This document shows, in pieces, positions 33,964 through 44,259 of a stretch of DNA of 64,000 bases. The stretch's first letter is position 1. Every line of letters starts with the position of its first letter. The translations under genes were made by a program, and so were the position numbers. Under the pieces are notes generated by a model, which worked only from the letters and a program-made list of their open reading frames with translations, had not been told where the DNA came from and made no database searches. The stretch comes from Hypsibius dujardini (taxonomy: Eukaryota > Tardigrada > Eutardigrada > Parachela > Hypsibiidae): the NCBI GenBank assembly GCA_001579985.1, contig LRSR01004616.1, forward strand, positions 20,903 to 84,902. Reading direction: 5' to 3'.

Positions 33964-35618
33964 TTAGCCTGGAACAAATAAGCTTGAGTCGATGTGGGAG
34001 GAGCAGTTTTGCGAGAGGGCTTTGGCAGCTGTTGCCCGAAGGTCGAGCGAGAATTTCGTCAGGCGCTTCGTGGCCTCCGTCAACTTCATCAACTGTATCA
34101 TATCTCCCTTGGAGTCCCTTGTCTGGTAGATGAGTAGCGTATAAGTCAGTAGCAATCCCAGCATCTGAAACAACTTTTCTTAGATAGCTTTTGTATATTA
34201 AGACAAATCAAATTAGTCTAAGTTATTCAATCAGTCGTACTGCTGCTAAGCTCTCCTTCGTTATGGGCACAAAACCGCCTGCGGAAACGGTGGTATCCTC
34301 CCCGCTTAGCTCCTCCAAAAAGACTGAACATTCCTTCTCCAGTTTGGGATCTGTCGTTGATATTTGCAGGCGAATAATCACCTTCTTAATAGCCGAACTC
34401 TGTGTGACGAATCATTTATTTTTATTTTCTCCAACTCGTGCTGATCAGAAAGACATTACCTGATTATCGCAGTACAAAAGCGCAGACCACCGAAAAAGGG
34501 CGTTGCCAATTCCATTCGCTGCCTGTGCATAGACAAAGAACAGATTCGCTCGTTCGCTTTGATACCGTTCAAGGTAATCCTCCAGAGACTCTTCGATCTC
34601 TCTGTCCAACCGCGAGAGGAGCGTCGCAATGGTGGACACACACGTCACCAAATCGCGAAGGCAGCTGACAAGGACCACCAAGGAGAAGACGTCATTGACT
34701 TCGTTCATCAAACTGCGGACCTTGCGGAAATGTATCCGGCCTTGCCGGAGACGATCAACATGACCAGCTTCGACCTTGGAGATATCCTCTTTAATCCAGT
34801 TGGAAGCGTACGCGACCGCGAGCACCACCATGATCAGGAGATATTGCGGCACGCAGAGGGAATTTGTAGAGGATGCCCTGCAGACCGAGTTGTAGATTAA
34901 CTGGCCCAAATAGCTCACCCTGAATCCACATTCTGGTGTGGGGTATGTCACCATCGTCGTCCAGTTGACTGTAGAACTTCCATTTGCGCCGCGTTGTAGA
35001 GTCCACGATTCAGCATATTTGTATGAGGCAAATATTAAAGATGCCGTACAGCCCAGATGCCAGATTGCGAAGAATACCATTATGACTCGAAGTTTTCGAA
35101 TTTCGGGACAAGATAAAATCTGAAGTTGAGACTAATTTTAGCATATGTTACTGTCTGTCTGTCTATCTGTGTCTGTGTCTGCGTGCTTGTTCGCTTGCCT
35201 GTCAACGTTTGCGCACCTTGTGTAAAGTCTGATCAAGAGCTGCCATCAGCTGCAGCAGCTTGCTGCTGCATCCAACCATGATGAGTACCATAAGGAAAGC
35301 CTGCACGAACTCACTAAAAATGGATATAACGTTGACGAGACTGAAGAACTCTAGGTCAGCCAACTGAGGGCTCATGAACGAATACTCGACAATATACGTC
35401 ATTCCACCTAAAACGGACAGTGATGCGGCACCAATGGAAATCAATAAAAAGAAGTAGTTAATCGTGTTTCCCGGAACGATATCGTCAGAATCATGGTCAG
35501 TTGTGGTGAAAGGAATTTTGCGGATATATAACCCTGTACCTTGAAGAAAGCGAAGTATGTAGGGATGGACCACTGGCTGAGGAACCGGACGATCCACGGC
35601 TAGGGTCTTGGCCTCCAT
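33964..35618 (-). CDS. gustatory-receptor-like 7TM protein
   Basis: Four exons: 35217-35618, 34460-35119, 34241-34399, 33964-34164, all joined in phase 0, giving 473 residues. Several hydrophobic segments are visible: YFFLLISIGAASLSVLGGM, FVQAFLMVLIMVGC, VIMVFFAIWHLGCTASLIFA, YLLIMVVLAVAYA and VFSLVVLVSCLRDLVTCVST. The last hydrophobic segment is MLGLLLTYTLLIYQTRDSKG, carrying the TYxxxxxQ signature of arthropod gustatory receptors (usually TYxxxxxQF, here QT). A phase-0 intron immediately upstream of that last exon also matches the gustatory-receptor pattern. Such receptors have an intracellular N-terminus and act as ligand-gated cation channels. The C-terminal exon extends ~50 residues past the signature, longer than in insects. 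Divergent from the receptor cyclase gene. Ligand unknown. Confidence 0.7.
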
Positions 35619-36428
35619 GACTTACGTTTTCTACTGCTATGTGAAAGACTATCCAGGCAAAAGGAAATCTTACAGCACAACGTGTTATCTAGGCCGTGGA
35701 AAAGTCTGGGCGGAATGAAAAGAAGTACGAACTAACGGTATCCATTAATATGAGTAGTCGAAAGCACCTATCAACGATGTCGTCAACTGCCTCTGGGAAT
35801 GAGGCACGTATACAAACTCGTATGTACAGTGGAAGCCTCATGGGATTAAGGTTGCATATTCTCACTCCCAAATATTAGCGACATATGCGAAATTGGTCAC
35901 ACTCTTCCTATAAAATATAATGTAGTTTCACTGAACAACATAACAAAGTTAAATGTTTTTCGTCCTGTTTCCATACAAATATGAATTTGATTTGCTCATA
36001 TCACACAATGGTATATGTGAAAAGGCATTTCGAAAGGTAGTAAGGCTTGTAAGCTGGTCAATGTCTAATCGGATTTAATGCAAAGAATTCTCTTCGCAAT
36101 AGACACTAGATTCAATTGGGAGTACAAAGAGAAGACGTACATGTTATTTGTACTACTGCCAATGCACATCGGAAGCTGATTCCTTACTTACTTACGAAAC
36201 CAGGATAGACGCACATGGGGAAGATACCTGCACGAGTAATTCTAATCCCATACGTGGATCCGCCACTCAATAGCCCGATGTGGCACCGGAGTATCAAGCT
36301 GCAGCTCCTCTTTGCAAATATATATATGTCTTCAATCGTGTAACGCTCAGCGGTATTTCCCTCTTACTTCTGCGAACTGGCATACAACATTTAGAGGCGA
36401 TTTAATCGCAACCAATTTGCAGTGAAAA
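35619..36428. promoter_or_regulatory. divergent spacer between GR-like and receptor cyclase genes
   Basis: 0.8 kb containing the 5' regions of two divergent sensory or signalling genes. No coding frame or defined motif was recognised; a short TATATATA tract occurs near 36320. Confidence 0.3.
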
Positions 36429-39400
36429 ATGAAAGGGGTGTGGGTGATGGTTCTAGCTGGTTGGGTTTCTTTGACCTTAACCAACAGCAGCAGTTGGAGT
36501 GGTAGTCCGGTCCACGTCCAACTGATCACTTCTCTGCCGTATGATTTCAACGTTGCCACTGCCATTATTTACACCGGGGCGGCGTTTGAGCTAGCCGTAG
36601 AAGCGGCCAACAATCGTTACGCTCCATTCCTAAATGTATCCCTGACGATGTTGTACAACTCTTCCCATCAGCGATGTGAAGACATCTCCGCGGCAGCTGT
36701 CGTCACGCTCAGCGACTACTATTACCGCCATAGGAATAAGGCCAATTCCGTTTATGGCCTTGTATCGTCCCGTAAGTTTCCTCACTTTTATATTGCCCAT
36801 TGTTATATACTGGTTTGGTTATATGTGAATTTCAGCATGTTCAGAAGCAATTGGTACTCAAAGCGTCGCAACAGGTGACTAGTGTACTACAATGGTGGAC
36901 AGAAAGGTCAGAGCTTTAACTGTTTTCTCAAATTGTTCTTCTTTTATTAGAGTGGGACTGGTTACTCTTTGCCAAGTAAGTTCTTCTTGACCTTCATATA
37001 TAAAAAACTTATGCTCTATCTCTATTAATCAAATTTACGTGTCCCGCTTATTTTGATAATTTTGATATTTTTCTTTTCAGCGGTTTAGCACAAGATGACT
37101 TTCTCGATAACAACATCACTCCCACAGCGATGGCCATCGGCGGAACCTTTCGTGGTTACGCCGTAATCCTGTTGCGTATCCTCGCATTCTACCGTTGGTC
37201 TCATGTCACGCTCCTCCTACAGACCAGGACTCAGACGACCTTCTACAACCTGATGGCCAGTACCCTGTTGGACCGTGCAAAGGGAGAAAATATTTACAAT
37301 TTCCTCTTTTCCATGGATTGCTATTCCTTTGACAATGCTGTACCGCAATCAATGGCGGATGCATTGGATTACGCCAGCAAAAGAAGCCGTGGTAAAAGAG
37401 TATGACGCCTGATGAAAGAAAAGGAGAGAGGTCTTACAGTATCCTAATATGACATATCCTCTCTCCGTTTCAGTTTTGGTGATATTATCTCCGGGAAAGA
37501 CAGCTGTTGACCTTCTCGTAAGCCCCATAAATTCCTCGCAAACAATATAATCCATAGAAGCATGTGCGCACTGCGTGATTCCTTGATGTTGTTCATGCAA
37601 TAAACGATGATGCATTGCGATGCAGCTCATGGCCGAGGATCAAGGGATGGGAAACGGCGAATTTGTAGGCGGTTTTTCATGCATTTAATTATTTTTACTA
37701 AACTGGCATTAAGTAATCCGAAATGAATGACACATGTCTTTTAGGTTTTCATCAATATCCAACCTCTTCAACAAGAGGTCTACGGAAAGGCTTCTCAGTT
37801 CGACCATCCCTTACCGAGAGTGAGTAAATGTCGTAATCTTGCCACGCCGGTGTAGGGTATGTTCTGCGGTTGAGGCTTATGACTCGCGTATTTTTTTCAT
37901 TACCGGTATAAGTACATGAAGATTTTTCGGTCCGTTCTCGTTGTGACGTACCGGTCCGCGGGGTCAGAGCTGGATGAACTGAACCAAAAGATAGCGGACC
38001 GTACCAAGCTCCGATACAATCGGACCTACGACAACGGCAGTCAGGTATCAATCAATACTGGATTAAGTTAGATGGAAGTTGTGTACTACTACTGCCGAAA
38101 GTACTGTAATTATGAAATATTTCGCTATTGGAACAGCCGTTAGATTCGTACGCAATCCAAGCGTCCTACGACATCGTTGACCTTTTTGCACTGGCCGTCA
38201 ATGAAAGTCTCGCCACCCATCAACCGGACGCAGAGTGGAGTGGAAGGGCCCTTGCAGCCCTGTTGACCGACCGCAACTTCACCGACTTGACCACCGGATT
38301 CATGTATATCAGCAAAGAAAGCGCTCGTTTTTTAGACCTCGTGGTCTTCGGCTTTTCGACCAAAACTCAAACCATGCGGGTATATGCAGTACTATATGCA
38401 TTCCAGACACGTAAACCTTCACATTTTTTAAATTTCAATGTTCATTGTCTTCAGCAAATGGGGAAATGGTCTGTTGCTTTGCGAGAATTATCGTGGACGA
38501 ATCTGATAATCGATTGGCCAACCAAGGATGGTCAGCCACCGCCCGATCTTCCTAACTGTGGCTTCTCGGGCCTGGAAGGTGATTGTGTTCATGCTGGTAG
38601 GTATTGTAAGTGTCTTGCTATTTGCCATTGTTCATTGTGGTCAACCTCTTTCGTAATTTTTTTAACAGCAACGGTCACTTTGTTAAACATCCTTTTGCCG
38701 GTTATATTGACCTTTGGATTAGCCCTTCTTTTCTTCGTTTTTATCCGTAAAAGGTGAGCCAGATAAAACTATGAAATTGAGTAGATTGGACAAATGGATT
38801 AATATTGTGGGCGTTTGTTATCCAATCCGGTGATTTAGACGCTACAAATCTAAGAAGAAGCGTAATTGGTTAATTGCTCAGCAAGACCTGGCAACCCGTC
38901 GAAACAGCTCGGACGGTAACAGCTGGACCTCCGGCAATGCCAATTGGAAGGGCAAACGAGTTTGGACCAAATCGGTGACGATGAAGCAACTCCCAACCGA
39001 GCAGTGCTTTGTTTTTCTCGATCTTCTCCTCAAACCTTCTTTCAAAATGCTGGTATGCTTAACCATTTGTTATTTTTTAATCTTGTCAGTCCTTTCACAT
39101 GTGGTTCTTTTAATTCAGCATCCCAACATCAACACTTTCTTTGGGCTGTGCCTCCCGGAAAACCGTGCCATCCTCGTCAGTAATTACTGCAAACATGGTT
39201 CGTTGTACGACCTCTATTACGAGATGTCCCTAGACTGGGACTTCAAGGTAGGTATAAAGCTAGAGAACTATTGGAATGGCTATTTTACCCCGTTTTGGGG
39301 CTCAATAGAACTCCGGCTATTTTAGCCTCCGCAATGACACAATAGAAGCCTGGCTATTTTATCCTCCCTGAATACATTCCCAGGAGCTCAACTCGCGCCC

Positions 39401-41670
39401 CTCCTATTTTACCCTTCCCATGTTATCCGTTTGTCCGTCCGTTGACCGTCCGTGCGTTATCGGATGAACGAATAGCGGATGAACGGACAACGGACGCACG
39501 GACCAAACAGACGGATAAACGGATGAACAGACACCACGGAAGGGGTAAAATAGCCAGGGCGCTATTGGGCTCCACACACTACAAGGGGGGGTAAAATAGA
39601 TGTAGCCTATTAGTATTAAACCCAAATCATATTGCCTTATTACGGTGTACATAATTATTAATTGAACTTAAACCGTTACTCCAAAGTAAATATGCATCAA
39701 GAATCTGTAAAATAAATTGGCTGGTTTTTATGTCGTTTCAAGTACTCTCTACTATCCGACTTAATTGAAGGGATGTACTTTATCCACACGACCCTCAACA
39801 TGGTTCATGGCCGGCTGCACGCCAAAGTCTGCCTGGTGGATGACCGTTTCACCCTTCGAATCGGTGAGCTCAACTACCATCACATCGTCTCCTACCTCAC
39901 CAAGCAACCTCCACGCACAATTAACTACCTCTGGACTGCACCGGAAATCATCGACGCCCAAACTCGCTTATCCCGGGAGGGCGACATTTTTGCCGTCGGT
40001 TTAATTGTCACATCCATTTCATCGCAGGAGGAACCGCGCCGGGTCCAACATCCGGTTGGGTGTTTGGTGGACATTCCGGCTTACGTACCAGCAGAGATAC
40101 GGTTGTTAATTGAGCGCTGTGCGTCAGATGATGTGCAGTCTAGGCCGTCAATTCAACTCGTAAAGCGACGTTTTGGTCAAATGGAGCCGTTGAATGGTAC
40201 GAAGGGTAACATTGTGGATCGCGTGTTTGCGAGGTATTCAACCTACACGGCGACCCTGGAGAACGCGGTTCGGGAACGGAGTGAGGAACTTAAGCGAGAA
40301 CGAATGAAATGCGATGAAATTCTTCAACAAATGCTTCCGGCGTGAGTACATGGAGCATAAACTTTTACAACAACACTTTAATGTCACCCTATTCTCGTGT
40401 TCTCGTTACTAGTAATAACATTACAAAGGAATTGTACCTGTAAAAGCGTCAGCATGTAATTAATTGTATTGCAGGTTTTGTTAATACTAGTGCCTAGTTA
40501 ATCTTTTTAAAATCAATTTTGAGGAATTTTTTGTTTCTTTCCCGTTCTTAGATTACCTCTTGAATTGGGATGGCAAACTAAACTAAAAACACTAAACTAA
40601 AACTAAACCAAAAGTTTTAGTTGAAAATTCATTAATTTACTTTATTAGTTTATTAAAAATTTAACTGACTCATACTAAAAGAAATTAATAAACTAAAAAT
40701 CATTAGTTACTAGTTGACTAATTGTAGTTTTTGCCATCCCTACTCTTGAGTATTGAAATTAGTATGCCTGCTTATGCAGTTACGGGTGGGATTTATCCTT
40801 ATGCAGATGGCGCCTTTTTTTGCAGGTTCGTTTTGGATAAACTACGAACGAGCCGAATCATTCCAGCTGAATACTTTGAGGAGTCTACCATTTATTTTAG
40901 TGATTTAGTTGGGTTCGTCAGCTGGGTGACCCTGGTGTCGCCATGGACGGTGATGAAGATGCTTAACCTCATGATGGCTGTCTTTGACAGTCAGATTGCT
41001 CATTATGCCGTTCAAAAGATTGAAAGTGTCGGTGATTCTTACATGGTTAGCATTGTGGTTGTTACACAGTCTGGTGGAAGCCAATTGGTTTTCAATCTCA
41101 CTCCCATGTAGGTCGCCAGTGGTATTCCCACTCGGAATGATCAGCACGCAGCAGAGATCTGTCGGATGGCATTGTCCCTAATCAAGACCTTCAAGGATGA
41201 CGGAAGCTTTCCCAGCGGTTTCCTTCTCAGAGTCGGAATTCATTCAGGTTTATTAAGATAAACTCATTTCACAAGATCTTATTATTGAACTAGTTATCAT
41301 GCCCTGTAGGCTCTTGCGCTGCCGGGGTAATCGGCACTAAAGTTCCTCGCTATTGTCTGTAAGAATCAACTAGTACTCACACGCCAAACGGAATAGGTAG
41401 TTGCGCTTATTCTTTCATTTAAAAAGGTTCGGAGACGCGGTGAATATCGCTTCGAGGATGCAGTCCCACGGTCAAGGCTCCCGCGTCCACGTCAGTTCAA
41501 CAACTGCCGAACTCATCCTGCCGCATCGTGAAGAGTTCATCTGCGTCGAAAGAGGCGTCATCCCAATCAAGGTAAGCTTCTACTCGTACTAACATGCAAT
41601 GATCATAACAATGAAGATTGTTCTCTAGGGCAAAGGCAAAATGCTGACGTACTGGCTGACCGCTCCTTGA
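36429..41670 (+). CDS. receptor (membrane) guanylyl cyclase
   Basis: Nineteen exons: 36429-36771, 36836-36874, 36951-36975, 37081-37391, 37474-37517, 37626-37664, 37745-37819, 37913-38044, 38137-38379, 38455-38596, 38669-38753, 38839-39052, 39119-39247, 39743-40341, 40826-41045, 41112-41247, 41310-41358, 41427-41571, 41629-41670. Phases close, giving 1003 residues. Order: signal peptide, ANF-receptor-type ligand domain (EWDWLLFAK, RILAFYRWSHVTLLLQ), transmembrane helix (ILLPVILTFGLALLFFVFI), kinase-homology domain (HPNINTFFGLCL, HGRLHAKVCLVDDRF), dimerisation coiled coil (LENAVRERSEELKRER), cyclase domain. No HRD or DFG catalytic motif, so the kinase domain is a pseudokinase. Cyclase residues look intact: IYFSDLVGF, KIESVGDSYM (guanine-specific Glu), CLFGDAVNIASRMQ. 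Makes cGMP from GTP at the membrane. Ligand unknown. Confidence 0.92.
39270..39612. repeat. inverted/direct repeat cluster in a receptor cyclase intron
   Basis: GGCTATTTTA-type units occur four times from 39281 to about 39412, then inverted as GGGGTAAAATAGCC near 39544 and GGGGGTAAAATAG near 39590. Between them a long imperfect palindrome of CCGTCCG and ATCCG words occupies about 39424-39535. Looks like a fold-back element. Confidence 0.5.
40565..40742. mobile_element. 178-bp hAT-like MITE with 8-bp target duplication
   Basis: Termini TTGGGATGGCAAA and TTTGCCATCCCTA form imperfect inverted repeats (12 of 13). Flanks CTCTTGAA (40557-40564) and CTCTTGAG (40743-40750) match 7 of 8, as an aged hAT-type 8-bp duplication would. 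The interior is AT-rich (CTAAACTAAAA repeats) without coding capacity. Inside a receptor cyclase intron. Confidence 0.7.
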
Positions 41671-41950
41671 CGCCTTCTTTATAAACAGCACTTGACGGAA
41701 CGGTTTCTACTTTTGCTAACTCATGTTATAATCCAATTCGGCATGTACTGTACACCGGTAGAAAATTGATTCGGATTCACATTGGATCGCTGCAACAAAC
41801 TGAAGCTAATCAGTGAGAGATCCTGTGGAAAACATTGCAAAGATTCCTAAACCTTGCATTTCACTGGACTGAAATACAATTTCAAAGTCAACCTACCACA
41901 CACACTCAACCATAAGACAACAAATCTGCACTTGAAGAGGGAGGTCTTGA

Positions 41951-43440
41951 CTAGACTAAAGTAGTTATCATCTTTGTCTCCTCGATGGGCTGATGGTTCA
42001 AACTCTGACACGGAAAGATCCAGCAGAGAGGCGTGCCGGGCCCACATGCTTCCCTCAGCAGCAATCGGCGAGAAGTGTGTGGACGAAAGGCTCCAGTCCG
42101 TTTGAGGGATTCGATCCCCGTTTCGTCCTTCAGGATGGCCGACATCTGATCAAGGATCATTACGAGCGTGAATCCGCCGAAGAGGCAGCTCTCCACCGCC
42201 AATATCACCGTGTGCATTCTACAACCGGAATGACTACTGGTAATGCAACCACTTTCATAGGAAATAGGATAATCCCGCAAGTGCATACAAAGCCATGTGG
42301 CGGGTAGCTTCCGGTTCGCTTCGGCAACCAGGACAGTCGGCTAACCATGAGAAGAGCGCGATACTCCCGGCATACAAGGAGGTGATGCTGACCCAGACGA
42401 GAAACTGCAGAAAGTATTTCTGGTTGAAAGCTCCAACGCAGTTGTTAATCCAAGGACCTATACAAATAAATCTCCATAATAATGCCACTTTACTCATGTA
42501 AAAAGTAAAAAGTAGTAAGCTATCTAAGAATTTCTGAGTGCGCCGAAAATCTGAATGACACTTTACTTTTTTTACTTCGATAATTAAATAACCATGTTAC
42601 AGAACCACATCGTCTCATTTATAAGCGAGATTTCAGATAAAATACATGAGAAACTCTTATTTTCATCCGGAACTCACAAATTCAACGTCTTACATACAAT
42701 GGTGGTCCATTTTGCGCACACATCCCTGACAAGTACGACAGTGATGAGCTCGAGGAGGCCTGTACATGTCACAGCGTTGGCAAATCGTCATCGCTTTAAT
42801 CGTGTCTGGATCCTTCAATAACAACAACGGTTGGAGCAATACAAACTAATCAATCAATCAACGGCACAACTCCAACACCACATTCTGGTCCATTCTGAGT
42901 ATGCTTACCAATGATCCACGAGGTCTCGGATAAGCTCCGAGATAGATGCCACTGTAAGCGTAATGACTATCAGTGCCCTCAGGCTGCGGAGAAGGTGATA
43001 CAGCCAGAGTGGCGGCAGCAGTGGAAGGGCAGTCTGAACTGTCTGGCTGTGGCACCTCTGATTGACACGAAGGTTTGTCTTTGGCATTTTCCGGACGGGG
43101 TATGATTCCGGGATCAGTGAGCATACATCGGGCATGTGCGAAAAAAGCCATGAAAATACAGATATTGAAGATAACGGCATGGACTGCTCCCCACAAGCTA
43201 TAAAAAAGAAATTCATTGCTATAATTGCGTTCGCTTGATTGATTCTATGACTTAATTAAACATCAAGAAAACACATTGATTGGTTGATTAGTGCGTGAAC
43301 AAATCTGCATCTTCGCTTTACTTGTCTGTCAGGTGGCGTAGGATCAGCCAGGACACGACTACGTAATCCGCATACATAAGACAAACGTAAGCAAGTATGA
43401 CCACCATGATTCCGCAGGGGTCCCTCCGGAAAACGGCCAT
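41951..43440 (-). CDS. DHHC palmitoyltransferase, ZDHHC3/7 type
   Basis: Five exons: 43322-43440, 42909-43197, 42698-42812, 42289-42457, 41951-42218. Phases close, giving 319 residues. The start [26 protein letters not shown] matches human ZDHHC3 (IRDGCGI...LYADFVV). TM2 ends in [12 protein letters not shown] Ser/Pro-rich linker of about 70 residues, longer than usual, precedes the zinc-binding cysteine-rich domain [19 protein letters not shown]...[14 protein letters not shown] with the catalytic DHHC split by an intron. TM3/TM4 follow, then [10 protein letters not shown], a typical ZDHHC3/7 tail motif. Such enzymes S-palmitoylate proteins, mostly at the Golgi. The C-tail ([16 protein letters not shown]...) lacks the usual TTxE-like block. 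In-frame sequence continues upstream of the chosen ATG, so an upstream exon is possible. Confidence 0.88.
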
Positions 43441-44259
43441 TTCAAACGATAAATTATTACTAATGGATGACTCTGAGTTTGTGCATATTTCGGAGCAGTC
43501 ACGTCACTTCCACTTAGTGTGAAGCACTGCAGAATGAACCGATATCGTAGTTCACTAGCAATCATGAAAGTAAATATCACAGATTGGCGTTTGGTTGAGA
43601 TTATAAAGAGAAGTATCTAATGACGAAACCATTTGCGGAAGTAAACAAACAGCTTCCTTGGCTGCACAGGAAGTGTGCGCGTTGCACATCAGTACGTGCA
43701 ATCGGGTAGCCAAGTTGGATGTGCAGTGCGCAATGAATCTGCTAAAGACACGCTGTTGGGAATTTTATGTTAGCTTGTCTAACGGCACGCAACACAGACA
43801 GATTTTTTGGGATGAAAATAAAAAACATCTTTTTCTCCTCATCCTGGGAGTGCAATATCTTTCATCCTTGTGTTTTCTTCCTTTGAATTTTGGCAGAACC
43901 TGTCAGATTTCTTTAACGAAAGTCGTTTTTATCTGAGTGGAATATTTAAGTTTGGTTGGAAAAGCGCATTGCTTGGTGCTTGGTGCACACAAGATTGGAT
44001 TTTTATCCTGCAAAATTCTTCCTGTTCGTAGGCCTGATGTGAGTGCCAGTTGTTGGAATTATGAAACGATTGCTGATTTTATTTTTAAGTGTTTTGCTGA
44101 TGAGAAGATTGATGTTGCGGTTGAATTTCGACGGAGACCTCTGGGGGGCTTCGACTAGAATTTTTGCCGTTTTTCAAAATGTTTCCTTTGTTGATGTACT
44201 GTAGGTTGGATCAAATTGGCTGGTTATTGGTGCAATAACTGTGGATCAGCGGCAAGAAG
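43441..44259. promoter_or_regulatory. divergent spacer between ZDHHC and transportin genes
   Basis: 0.8 kb between divergent start codons. Open frames at 43658-43936 and 43937-44158 show no family resemblance and end without splice logic. Probable promoters and leaders of both genes. Confidence 0.35.

Noticed and set aside
34438-34900. Plus-strand frames over the GR-like gene
   Set aside because: Antisense shadows of the long 34460-35119 exon.
36838-36881. A larger exon continuing past 36874 in the receptor cyclase
   Set aside because: Stops follow at once; the 39-bp micro-exon joins in phase on both sides and is preferred.
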